Shown piece by piece: positions 20,614-30,536 of a stretch of DNA of 32,230 bases. The notes under the pieces were generated by a model. That model did not search any database, had not been told where the DNA came from, and saw nothing but the letters and a program-made list of their open reading frames with translations. Each line of letters begins with the position of its first letter. Position 1 is the first letter of the stretch. The position numbers were made by a program, and so were the translations under genes. This stretch comes from Terana coerulea (taxonomy: Eukaryota > Basidiomycota > Agaricomycetes > Polyporales > Phanerochaetaceae): contig JAKOGH010000837.1 of NCBI GenBank assembly GCA_024811115.1, positions 1 to 32,230 of the forward strand, written 5' to 3'.

Positions 20614-21342
20614 ATGTTCTCTCGTCTCCTCTCCGCTTCCGTCCTTGCCCTCCCCCTTCTTGCGGTCGCCACACCCGTTGCTCGCAACGACGCGCCCACC
20701 ACCGCGTGCTGCTCCAGCACTGAATCTGTGAGTCTTGGCTATGTCGTGTTCAATTGCGGACATGGTGCTCATTTATCTGTGTAGTCCAGCTCGCCCGCCG
20801 GCAGCGCTTTGCTGGGCTTGCTCGGTATCGCCCTCAGCGACGTCAACGTCCCGCTCGGCCTCGACTGCTCGCCCATCAGCATCATCGGCGTCGGCTCCGG
20901 GTCCGAGTGCAGCGGCAACACCGTCTCGTGCTCCGATGGCGTCGTCGTACGTCTGCGCGTCCTATGTCCCGCTCCGCGCGCCTGACACGTTCCACAGCAC
21001 GGCGTCGGCATCGGCTGCGTCCCGGTGACTCTTAGGAAGCGGTGGGCGGCGCCTAGCACCCCGACCACTGCGTGCTGCGATAGCACCGAGCCCGCGAGCT
21101 CCAAGGCTGGCTCTGTCCTCCTCGGCCTGCTCGGCATCGACCTCAGCGACGTCAACGTCCTCCTCGGCCTGACCTGCTCCCCCATCAGCGTCGTCGGCGT
21201 CGGCTCGGGCTCCGCATGCAGCGGCTCGACCGTCTCCTGCACCGACGGTGTCGTGGTAAGTCGTCGTGTTTTCGCTCTTTTTTGGATCTGACGCGTTGTG
21301 CAGAACGGCATCGGTATCGGCTGTGTCCCTATCACCCTCTAA
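20614..21342 (+). CDS. HYD-D: two-module six-cysteine polyhydrophobin precursor, intact
   Basis: The only multi-module gene with no frame break: exons 20614-20727, 20785-20946, 20998-21255, 21304-21342, giving 190 aa, all introns phase 0. The signal peptide begins [20 protein letters not shown]. Module 1 is [10 protein letters not shown](intron)SSSPAGS...[14 protein letters not shown]...[10 protein letters not shown]...GIGCVP. Module 2 is [17 protein letters not shown]...[14 protein letters not shown]...[10 protein letters not shown]...GIGCVP, ending ITL-stop. Aligned to class I hydrophobins, CC are Cys2-3, GLTC is Cys4, SAC is Cys5, the single Cys in VSC is Cys7 and GIGC is Cys8. Cys1 and Cys6 are absent in both modules. 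The linker [13 protein letters not shown] has a kexin-type site. Expected to be secreted and surface active. This gene is the reference for the family because no correction is needed. Confidence 0.95.
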
Positions 21343-21509
21343 GGGATTGTCGAAGGAGTACTGATCAACGAGGAGCGGGTCGGCGAAGCAGACGGGCATG
21401 TCGACGGAGCTTCCTGGTCTATCACATAATTTTGTATGAACGAGTTACTGAATGTATTGTGATGTGAGAATTGAATATTTCGAGCGCGCCTTTCCAAACT
21501 TTCTCAATT

Positions 21510-21830
21510 AACGCGAGGTGATGTATGCGTATGCAACGCTAGGAGTGTGCGAGGCTTCGAACTGAGAAGTGGTATGCCTCGAATTGCGTAGACGATGATG
21601 GGACGTTGGGATTGGACACGCGTGACCAAGTGCATATATAATAAATGGTAAGCAAGAATGCACAATACAACAAGAAAGGAAAGCGAACCATGCTGACTGA
21701 AATCCTACAATCGGACTACGTGCACGCAGAGAAAGGAACATCGACGACGCCAACTTGAAGGCGCTCTAATCTACAGTTCTCTGGAGTCGGGAAGACCATC
21801 GCGATGTCACGATGGTGATGTATACGCGGG
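21510..21830 (-). pseudogene. remnant of the F-box gene 3' end
   Basis: On the minus strand, peptides such as RVYITIVTSRWSSRLQ and FLSLRARSPIVGF match the last ~45 residues of the F-box protein at 17330-18830 (REQYRDIVVVLPRAANL, ALSLRARNPSVGL). The order and the convergent orientation to HYD-D are the same as for HYD-C. The rest of the gene is gone. Confidence 0.55.
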
Positions 21831-22299
21831 CGGCGTGCGCCTCACAGGCATAGCATGGCGCGGAAGACATAAAAGACGTACCTTGGCAGAGGTACCTGAG
21901 GTACTTGGGCCAGTGACCATGCTGACAACTGACTGACAGCGTTGTGAGCCGCTCTCGACTTGAGCAAAAGTTTGATAAAAGCCAATGAAGGCTATAGCTA
22001 CACCCATAGCCCCCGTGCGTCATCGTCGGCGCGATCTGTCAACGGAGGATACGTCCGCGAGACCAACTGCCAACTTCCTGGCAGGTTGAATGGTGGAGAT
22101 TTGCCGTAGTAAGGCCGTCCGCGGTGTCACAGAAGCTTTACATAGGAGGACCTAGCCGCGGCTGCCACACTTGTTTGCGGAACACAAGTGCTGTCGTGGG
22201 AATCAGTGTTCTCGGCAACAAGCTATCGCGCGCACAAAGAGAAATGGTTCAAAAGAAATAGTCATGGAAAATGGCGGACAGAAACCGGCTGATTCAAAC
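21831..22299. other. no supported gene
   Basis: Gap between the F-box remnant and the HYD-E unit. It may hold unalignable F-box debris. Nothing else is supported. Confidence 0.35.
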
Positions 22300-22381
22300 G
22301 TTGCCGCAAGATGGACGAGATGATGGCGGGAGACAAGGTTGAGTCAAAGCGTGTGAATAAACATGCCGCTCTCAGTAGTGA

Positions 22382-22405
22382 CATGGTGGCGTCGGCGTTC
22401 GCCGA
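22382..22405 (+). promoter_or_regulatory. conserved upstream 24-nt element, HYD-E copy
   Basis: CATGGTGGCGTCGGCGTTCGCCGA, about 1.19 kb before the HYD-E start. Confidence 0.45.
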
Positions 22406-22619
22406 GCACCGAAACCAGTCTTAGCGCTGGCTGCTCATTCTCAGTCTCTCCCTCCTACAACAGCACCCTCGACCGCCTCAGAGACCGTAGTTGGCAGAGG
22501 TGGTAGGATCTTATGCGGTGAGCTGCATCTTGTGGAACATCACCTATCCCTTTCAGCAAATGCCAACTGGAAACCAGTGTCATACTTAGTGGAAGATCCC
22601 GCCAGCGCATCTACTTGTT

Positions 22620-23350
22620 TTCACACAATTGTCGCCCATGCGACGTCTGAGTATCAAGTGTACTCCACCAGAAACAGATGGATATGGCCGATATCTGGAC
22701 GACGGGCGACTGCCCTTGACATCGTGGGTAACTGAAGCTATTCATTTCGGGCACGAGGCTGATGCCCTCCGGACATACGCAGGTAGCAGGCGATGTTTGG
22801 CCGTTGGGACTCAGCTCACGACGGGCTTGGGAGATGCGGCGCAGAACGGCGCTGTGCGGGACAGGGCAGCGAGGACTGTCGAGAAAGCGAGTGAGTGGCA
22901 CGAAGCTACCAATAGCTCAGAACCATAATCAACATTTCATCCGTAGAAGGTTGGACGTAATGTTGTGAATCTTCCGCAGCGGTCCCGAACCACGCTGGTT
23001 CCTATTTCGTATCACAGATGTTATATCTTGTATCATGTTCTCCGTCGCCGATGACGCAAACTCTTCAACCGCTTTAGGCTGTTCCATCCAACCGATGAAC
23101 TGCTATCGACACCTGTCTGGCTGCGAGGCAGCCAGGACAACATGTGACCGTTTCCCGGTGGCGATACCTGCTTATTGCGGAAGGTCCGCCAGGTACGCCT
23201 TGCGATGTCTTCCCGCAACGTTGTTAGCTGACTTGTTCTGCACCACCTTCCTGCTCCACTTCACCGTGGTCAAGACGAGCCCGGGAAGGCAAAACATACC
23301 GTCCATGCGTCAGCGCCTCCAGGTACACCGTCGCGATGAACATACCGAAG
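22620..23350 (+). other. cassette upstream block, HYD-E copy (decayed exon/intron-like sequence)
   Basis: Donor-like GTAACTG at 22728, then the same CTGAT and CAG pattern. Open stretches such as YALRCLPATLLADLFCTTFLLHF match the HYD-D block, but no continuous conserved frame remains. Confidence 0.35.
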
Positions 23351-23354
23351 CCTT

Positions 23355-23527
23355 GATAGGTGGAGCTTTGCGACAGGCACGTGCCATACGTATGTCGCGG
23401 ACGCAATATACACGCCTCCAGCATCCTTGACTGGTGGCCAATAACACCTGTGCAGAGGCGCCGTTGAATTACAGCATATAAAGGGCACTCGACGCGACGG
23501 CTGTCCCTCAGCAAGCAGCACTCAGCC
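23355..23527 (+). promoter_or_regulatory. HYD-E promoter: shared box, TATA box and leader motif
   Basis: Box ATAGGTGGAGCTTTGCGAC...CGTATGTCGCGGACGC at about 23355-23405, TATAAAG at 23477-23483 (92 nt before the ATG), leader CAGCAAGCAGCACTCA at about 23509-23524. Confidence 0.7.
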
Positions 23528-23568
23528 TCAGTGTTCCTGCAAAGCCTCTCAAGTCTCAAGCAAACAAG

Positions 23569-24638
23569 ATGTTCTCTCGCCTCCTCTCCGCTTCCGTCCT
23601 TGCCCTCCCCCTTCTTGCGGTCGCCACACCTGTTGCTCGCAACAGCGCCCCCACGACGGCGTGCTGCCAGAGCACCGAGCCCGCGAGCTCCAAGTCCGGT
23701 CAGGCGCTGCTCGGCCTGCTTGGCATCGACCTTAGCGACCTCAACGTCCTCCTCGGTCTCACCTGCTCGCCGATCAGCGTCGTCGGCGTCGGGCTCCGGG
23801 CTCCGAGTGCAGCAGCAACACCGTCTCGTGCTCTGGCGGTGTCGTTGTACGTTCCCCGTGCTTGCTTGTTCATTGTCTTTTGTGCTGACCATCGCGCATA
23901 GAACGGCGTCGGTATCGGCTGCATCCCGTCACCGCTAGGAAGCGCAACGCGCCGCCGCCGAGCAACCCGACCACGGCGTGCTGCAGCAGCACCGAGTCTG
24001 TGCGTCCCATTGCGTGTATGTTGTGTTCCCGACGATTGCTGACACGCCGCGATCTAGGCTTCTTCCTCCTCCGGCTCTGCCCTGCTTGGCCTGCTCGGCA
24101 TCGACGCGAGCGGCGTCAGCGCGCCCATCGGGCTGGGCTGCTCGCCCATCAGCATCGTCGGCGTCGGCTCGGGCTCCGAGTGCAGCGGCTCCGACCGTCA
24201 CCTGCGAGAACGGCGTCTTCGTACGTCTTTCTGCCGCGTCTCCTCCACGGTCATCGTCCTGACGCACTTCTGTGCACAGGGTAGCATTGGTGTCGGCTGC
24301 ATCCCCATCACGGCCACCAAGAAGCGCAACGCTGCTCCTCCAAGCACCCCGACGACGGCGTGCTGCGCCAGCACCGAGCCCGCTAGCTCCAAGGCTGGGT
24401 CTGCCCTCCTCGGCCTGCTCGGCCTCGACCTCAGCGACCTGAACGTCCTCCTCGGGCTGACGTGCTCGCCGATCAGCGTCATTGGCGTCGGCTCCGGCTC
24501 GGCCTGCAGCGGCTCGACCGTCTCCTGCACGAACGGTGTTGTCGTGCGTCTCTATTACTTTGTTCGTGATCGTCTCGAAGCTGACTGCGCCGTTTACAGC
24601 ACGGCATCGGTATCGGCTGTGTCCCCGTCACCCTCTAA
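23569..24638 (+). CDS. HYD-E: three-module six-cysteine polyhydrophobin precursor, four apparent indels
   Basis: Exons: 23569-23846, 23902-23999, 24058-24220, 24280-24543, 24600-24638. Layout as in HYD-C: module 1 without the TES intron, module 2 with it ([10 protein letters not shown], intron, ASSSSGS), module 3 [17 protein letters not shown]. Linkers [12 protein letters not shown] and [14 protein letters not shown] are kexin-type. Cys1 and Cys6 are absent in all modules. Frame breaks: two extra G where GGC became GGGC (about 23789 and 23796), one C missing before GTCACC (about 23928), and one extra G in GGCTCCGACC (about 24193). Splice sites and all retained cysteine codons are preserved and no substitution stop is seen, which favours sequence error. 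Four indels in one gene still leave real decay possible. Corrected length about 279 aa. Confidence 0.82.
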
Positions 24639-24800
24639 GTGTTCCCGAAGAAGTATCGGTCATCGAGTAGCAGGTCAGCGGGACAAGTTGTATACGCTGA
24701 TGGGGTTACCTGGTCGGGTGTATGATATGTACGATTGAGTCCTCGAATCTGTCTGTACGATTTATTAGTGGAATGCATATATGTTGGAGTAGAAATCTCG

Positions 24801-26059
24801 CGCGCGTTGGATCAACCTTGATTACATTTTGAGTGCATGGAACAGCGATGAAGAGCGGGTACAAGAGAAAAAACATATCATAGCTTGTGTTACAGGATGA
24901 CGTATGAGGTTTATTCTTTACGCAGACAGTTCGGAAGGGCGACAGTTCCTCCAGAAATCGCATCTGACCCTCTCATCTGCCTTCATGAGACGTATCCATA
25001 CCATTGTCCTGTACACGTCCGCGTTACAAATCATGATGAGGCCGTAAACGATGCACGGCGTAACCGCGAACACTCAGCATGTGAGATGTATGCATTTCAA
25101 TAGTTCGATTCGACGGCATGATGTGGCGGGGATGCAATATGCACTATGCATATATATTCCGAGGGCGCTGGCATGTGTACATTCCACGAGTCACCGCGCG
25201 AAGGCTGGGTTACGGTTTCGTTGCTCGGTTGGGCCCAGTCCACGCAGCGAGTGTCATCGGCGGGTGCGGATGGATTTCCAAGGACCGCAACAGTCTGAGT
25301 ACATGTTTGAGAGTTGTCCGCGGGGATAGACATAACGGCGAACTAACCTATCTTATGTCATGTTCAAAAAGCTGCCCCGACGTAAAATGTACCAGCTTTC
25401 TCCTCCTGTGGCTCATGCTTTCCTATGCTCACATCCTTCGCTCCTCCGCATCTCTTCCCCGAGTCTTGCATCGATCCGAGGCACTCGTCCACGCCAAAGC
25501 GTCAAAATGCAGCGACCGACGCTGGTTGTGCTGCATCCGACTTCGGGAGGACGTCTTCCAATACTTTGAAGCCATGCTGAAGCCGCGAGATGAGCATGCG
25601 CACGTTACAGCGAAGCGTACCCAGACCACGACGGGTTGTCTACGTGCATTGGTGGCGGGGATGTGTCGACCTGCTTCCAAGCTTCTGGCGGGGCGGCGCA
25701 GAGGTAGATTGCGGGTGCAGACGGGATGGGCCTTGCTCTTCTGCTTGATGTCTGCTGAGAGTCGAGCTGTTTGAGCCAAATGCAGCGCACTCGATGTGAA
25801 TAGGGCAAGGATTTTCACAAGTGGAGGCAACTAGGAGCTGGCGTTGCTCAGTGGCCCAAAGTCGCGAGGGAAGGTGCCAGCGGAACCGGTTGGATGCTAA
25901 CCGTTCTGACACGCGCGACAGAGAGTACTGGTAGTATCGACGCATAACTAGTCTCCGCCTATCTTGAGTTATTGCTGGCGAGGCATCGTTCAGCAAGAGG
26001 GCGTCGGAGCGTCGTGGCGAGTGAGGTCAAGCCAGCACAGTGCCAGCACGCGCGCATGC
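24801..26059. other. no firmly supported gene
   Basis: Gap between the HYD-E cassette and the F/G duplication. A minus-strand frame at 25830-25429 begins MPPLVKILALFTSSALHLAQ, which could be a signal peptide, but it degrades into low-complexity basic sequence. Long + frames (25118-25774) lack any recognisable domain. A small secreted protein with unrecognised introns on the minus strand is possible but unproven. Confidence 0.3.
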
Positions 26060-26585
26060 TTCAGCATTCTACGAAGGCTTGAGCGGGGCTGTGCGTTGTG
26101 CGTTGTAATCGTAGGCCATTGTAAAGTAGGATAACGCTAGAGTATGGGACGATAACGGTGCCATGCCGAATTCTGACAAGCCGATGGAGGAAATGCAGAT
26201 GAACGCAGGAAGAGAGATGGTATAAAGCGCCGGCGGTAGTAAATGCCTTTCAAGATAACAAGGCAAGACCAAGGCTTTTCTGATCAACGCTAAAACAGTA
26301 CCAGCCCAAGCAAGGTTCAGATAAATCTACAACGCAATATCTCGAAAAGTCACTTCATTCGTAGGTGCATGATATACAAGCGCATAATTGAGTTCATTCA
26401 ATTTCCCCTCTACCGCGTTCAAAGCTCCCGCTTCTTCTCCCGCCTCCATGAGAACATCGTTCAGAATATGAAAAGGCTATCATCAATACCGGAGTCCTCC
26501 TGCGGAAGGCGTAGTATCAGTAATTTTTACCGAGGATAGATGAGCAATAAGAGAACGTACGATGCTCATTTCACTCCAGTGAAGT

Positions 26586-27439
26586 TCAAGCGGTGACCGG
26601 AACGCACCCAATACCAATGCTACCCTATGCATAATATAAGCATACAGGGACCTGAATATAAGAAAGCTGTGAGCGACTCACCATGATTCCGTTGGAGCAG
26701 CTGACGGTCGTGCCGCTGCACTCCGAGCCGGAGCCAACACCGATGACGCTGATGGGCGAGCAGGTCAAGCCAATGAGCGCGTTGACGTCGCTCGCGTCAA
26801 TACCGAGTAGACTGAGCAGAGAGAGCCGACCAGCGAGTCGGCCTGTATGAAGTGAACGGTTTAGCGCATACTTCAGAAGAAGAAAAAGAGAGCGGATACG
26901 CACAGCCTCGGTGCTGGCGCAGCAAGCAGTCGTCGGCGCGCTGTCTAGAATTCCGGTGGGCAAAATGCCAGTGGGTAGAATACCGGTAGGCAGGATACCG
27001 GTAGGGTAGTGGGCAGAATACCGGTAGGCAGAATGCCAGTAGGCAGGATACCGGTAGGAAGAATACCAGTGGGTAGAATGCCAGTCGGCAAAATACCAGT
27101 GTCCGTGGGCGAGGGTGCAGGCACGATGCCGGTGGGCAGGATTCCGGTGGGTAGGATACCAGTGGGTAAAATCCCAGTAGGCAGAATACCAGTGGGTAAA
27201 ATGCCGGTAGGCAGAATACCAGTGGGGAGAATGCCAGTGGGCAAAATACCGGTGTCCGTGGGTGAGGGTGCGGGGACGACGCCGGTGGGCAGGATTCCGG
27301 TGGGTAGGATACCAGTGGGCAAAATGCCGGTGGGTAGGAGCTGACGCTTCTCCTCGGTATCGTCGTTGCGTGCAACGGGCGTGGCGACCGCAAGAAGGGG
27401 GAGGGCGAGAACACAGATCGAGAGGAGGCGAGAGAACAT
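26586..27439 (-). CDS. HYD-F: single-module six-cysteine hydrophobin with long ILPTG repeat, two frame breaks
   Basis: Minus-strand exons 27439-26904, 26842-26682, 26624-26586. The signal peptide is [20 protein letters not shown], then [11 protein letters not shown], a kexin-type KR just before QLLPTG. About 20 pentapeptide copies of ILPTG follow, interrupted twice by [10 protein letters not shown] or [10 protein letters not shown]. Then comes [13 protein letters not shown], an intron, [25 protein letters not shown], a second intron, and [16 protein letters not shown]. Six cysteines; Cys1 and Cys6 absent. Frame breaks: within the repeat near 27003-27010 (seven nt short of a repeat step, so possible repeat contraction) and one base missing near 26824-26830 (exon 161 nt; HYD-G has 162). 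Expected to be secreted; the Pro/Thr repeat may be O-glycosylated (inference). Confidence 0.85.
26943..27340 (-). repeat. 15-bp minisatellite encoding ILPTG, HYD-F
   Basis: Tandem 15-nt units (minus-strand sense about ATT-CTG-CCC-ACC-GGT with synonymous variation) in three or four blocks, separated by two copies of a segment coding VPAPSPTDT (about 27105-27130 and 27258-27283). Confidence 0.9.
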
Positions 27440-27472
27440 GTTTGTCGGAGGAGATAGCAGGAACACTGGAAG

Positions 27473-27521
27473 TGAGTGCTGGTTGCTGAGGATGAGTCGT
27501 CGAGTCTTCCGCCACTTTATA
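27473..27521 (-). promoter_or_regulatory. HYD-F core promoter: TATA box and leader motif
   Basis: TATAAAG at 27521-27515 (82 nt before the ATG) and the leader CAGCAACCAGCACTCA at 27488-27473 on the minus strand. Same layout as the A-E genes, although the upstream box differs. Confidence 0.65.
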
Positions 27522-28520
27522 CGTTCAAGATTCGATTTCTTACTGAGAAAAGCGCGGTTGAGCACCTGCCGATGTCGTATGTTCGACGTATGTTTTCACG
27601 GGATGTCAGCAGCGTGGGTGTGGAGCTCCACGGAACGGAACGTCGATATGTTCTTGTTCTATAATGAAGGCGAGTGTCTGCACATAAGCGAACAATGCAT
27701 TAGGTCGCTCAGCCGCATAATGTGAAGACGGTGTGACGCGTACCTGACTGACCTTCCCGAAACAGGAAACCTCGCCACCAAGGAACAGGTCACAGCACCC
27801 CGAATGCACTGCAAAGAAGCGACCAAAATTCAACTAGGAACCCGTATGCATTGGCAATTCCTGCTTTCAGTCATTGCAGATGAAAGCAGCGGTGATCGAT
27901 AACATGTTAAAAACGTTCAACTCGGAGGTCGCCAGCACCCCGAGAAAGTTCCTGTACCTGGTCAAGAAAGAATCAGTGTCCGTTTGGCTTCAAACTATCG
28001 TCGTCGTAGCCCTCTCTCCACTTCCTTCACAACACAGTAGCTGCAGCAAGGTGACTGCAACCCTGTGGTCCACAGCGAATCAAATAGCGGATTGAGGTAT
28101 GTCTGGGATGATGTCACCCACCGGCCCCGTGCCCTATGCGACTAAATTCCGAGAGTACTCAATTCAACGGAAGATAGATAGCCTTCAGGCTTGAGGGCTG
28201 CAGCGTGGTCCCGATATTCGTGTACATTTGTAAAACGGCGACGGCTCTGCCGCAATTCGCAGATAGACAAGGACGACTTGCACTTACCTCGTGTTCCTTA
28301 ACCCTCTTTGCACCCCATGACGACAACCTATGTCATTCTGATTGTTTGTAGTCCGTATGTCGCAAGCGGCTGGCTGTGAGACTCCCGATACAGCGAATTT
28401 TATGAGACTTGGCAGCCTGCGAACTTCCACTGCGCGGACATTAAGCTAGGTGAGAACTCCGAGGTGATCACAGGAGAGCGCGCAAAACCTTACCGGGGGT
28501 ACTAGCAGATAAATCGTGTG

Positions 28521-30009
28521 TCGCGATCCGAATGCGGGTTCTTGAAGACAGCAGTAAAGACAAGCGGAACCGACGTAGAGGTGACAGAAAAGCACGGCAA
28601 ATCGAGCGTCAAGGCACCATCGTCTCGCCGCTCGGCAATAACCGACGCCACGAAGGTGTTTCTGTGGAAAGGCAAGAGCTCTCACAGGCCGCACGCAAAC
28701 GACTCGTCTCCATTTCTACGTCTACCACAGCCCCACTGTCGTCTGGAAGAAATGAATATTGATTGAATCTTTGGTGTGCAAGATACTAATACTAACCTTG
28801 AAATTCCCCGAATTGCCTCGCTGAGTTGTTTGGCCGCGTCCTCAAAGCTACCACACACATTTCCAGCAGGAACACACCGCCTGCAACATTACGTTGAAGA
28901 ACAGGTGATGCGGATCGCGTCAATCAGCGCATGGTATGAATGGTCTGTTGAGAGTTGCGCGAGGTTGTCAATCATCTTGCTGTGTTTCGCATGCGACGAA
29001 ATGACCTACTTGAATAACTGGGCCTGCGCGGGAACACAGCTGCACATGCGCTTTGTGAGGGACAGTAAACGCAACGTGGGTATCGTAGCCTTCAGCAGTC
29101 TTGGCGCTGGTCTTTTAATCCACAACGGCGTTGAGCCATTCCCATCCGAGGTCGACAGCGCTGATGCTGATGGGCAGCAAGCAACAGCTGGTGGGCTGAC
29201 CCTAATGCGACGCCCCAAGGGGCGAGGTCTGCTCGCTGGTTTTGCATGACTCCGGCAACTACAAGGTGTTAGCGGGAATCTGCAGATGCGTATTCCGTCC
29301 TGCTCGATTTCTCGGTGTGATTATGTTCAGCAGATGAGGTCGGTGGGGTATGGGAGGTTTGACGGTGTAAACACGGTTGAATAACAAGATGCAGTGAAGT
29401 AGTTCATCGAATGCTACGCCTGGGTGGACAGCGCTGGTACGTGTGGGTGTCCTTCGTCCAGTTATTCGCCGGGTTGTGCCCAAGCGGTGCAGTAGATGAC
29501 ATCGATGGGCGTGGATACTTGTTCATGAGCTGCGAAAAGCACACTTGTGAGGTCTTTACGGGGAAAACGCGATGACGGGCTAACCCAGGTCCGATTATAC
29601 TGACACGTCGTCACAATATCCCATAGCCTGTTCCCTCCGCCCTAAGCTCCTCGTCCTCTTCCGCTTCTCGGACAACGCCCCAGTCCTTCTACTTAAGAGG
29701 CCTATTGTAACCTGCGAGGCTGCGACTGGCAAAGACTGCAGCTTGATGAGAACGCGTTAGTGTCTGAGAGGAAAGTCAGATCAGGCTTCCGTCCGATATG
29801 AGAGGGCGCGCACCTGTCAGCGAAGTTGGGTCCTTGCCTATGACCGCCAGCTGTTCTGACGCGCACGGGAGACCGCGAGAGGGTCGACAGATGGAGCCAT
29901 CTACTGTGGGTTGGTTCCGGCGAATGCGTCGCTCAAGGAGAGGGAGTCGGGCGACGTGGTCCAGGTATGAGCCCGAGATCAAGCCAGCGCGTCGTACCGA
30001 GGCTCTATA
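28521..30009. other. no firmly supported gene
   Basis: Spacer between the F and G units. A 157-codon + frame (28776-29249, starting MQDTNTNLEIPRIASL) is the largest. It resembles no family I know, has no intron and no upstream TATA at a suitable distance. The rest holds nothing I can name. Confidence 0.3.
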
Positions 30010-30536
30010 ACTTCGCGAACTCGGACATCATTCGAGTAAAGCGTGGTATAATTTCTAGAACAATGTGAGGTAGGTTTGGAACAGCCGTAAAAATGTGGCC
30101 ATATTGGTGTCGTGAACGACAACGTTGAGGGAGAAAGCGCAGATGAACGCAGGAAGAGAGGTCTGAGGCGCCGGCGGTAGCAAGTCCTCGGCTCTCAAGG
30201 TAACAAGGCGAGACAGAGCTCTTCCTAAGTGATTCCCTCAAACAGAAGCCCAGACAGAATTTACATCTCCAACGCGTTCGCATACTTCATTCAGTTACAG
30301 GTACATGATTTACATTCGCAAATTTGAGTCCAATCGTTGTTTAGTCATATTCTCTCCGCCGCAACGTTCAACGCTCATGCTTCTCCCGCCTCCGCAAAAG
30401 CATCATTCAATATATGACAGAGCCACGGTCGCTACCAGCACCATTCTGCGGGAAGCGACGTAGTATTAGTGGTCTGAAGTATAGAGGCCAGAGGAACGAT
30501 GATAGGACGTACGAGGCTTGTTTCGCGCGGAGAGTT

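Larger units (their letters stand above)
18995..21500. repeat. HYD-D cassette, direct-repeat unit
   Basis: Aligns in the same orientation with the HYD-C unit (from about 14425) and the HYD-E unit (from about 22300). Shared with E at its start: GACAAGGTTGA...GTGAATAAA..ATGCC, then the 24-nt element and ACACCCTCGACCGCCTC.GAGACCGTAG. Confidence 0.8.
22300..24800. repeat. HYD-E cassette, direct-repeat unit
   Basis: Same order of elements as the C and D units but with a shorter interval between the 24-nt element and the ATG (about 1.19 kb instead of about 1.5 kb), because the CTCCTTTCGATCGAA region is missing. The 3' flank instead resembles that of HYD-A (GTAGCAGGTC.GCGGGACAAG). Confidence 0.75.
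26060..28520. repeat. left unit of the HYD-F/HYD-G direct duplication
   Basis: Aligns in the same orientation with about 30010-32230, offset about 3.7 kb. Shared sequence includes GCAGATGAACGCAGGAAGAGAG downstream of the gene and GACCTTCCCGAAACAG.AAACCTCGCCACCA and TTGGCAGCCTGCGAACTT.CACT upstream. The two units have diverged well beyond the level of the A/B core. Confidence 0.75.

Noticed and set aside
25429..25830. Possible small secreted protein on the minus strand (MPPLVKILALFTSSALHLAQ)
   Set aside because: The hydrophobic start is plausible, but the remainder is basic low-complexity sequence, with no TATA, no intron pattern and no paralogue; not enough to call a gene.
26943..27340. Regular direct repeats considered as a CRISPR array
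   Set aside because: Units are 15 nt with no spacers, lie in an open frame of a secreted eukaryotic protein, and the genome is fungal.
29100..29215. Possible third hydrophobin remnant on the minus strand (LPISISAVDLGWEW resembles [14 protein letters not shown])
   Set aside because: Only about 18 codons match, no cysteine is kept in register, flanks do not resemble the F or G units, and a chance match cannot be excluded.
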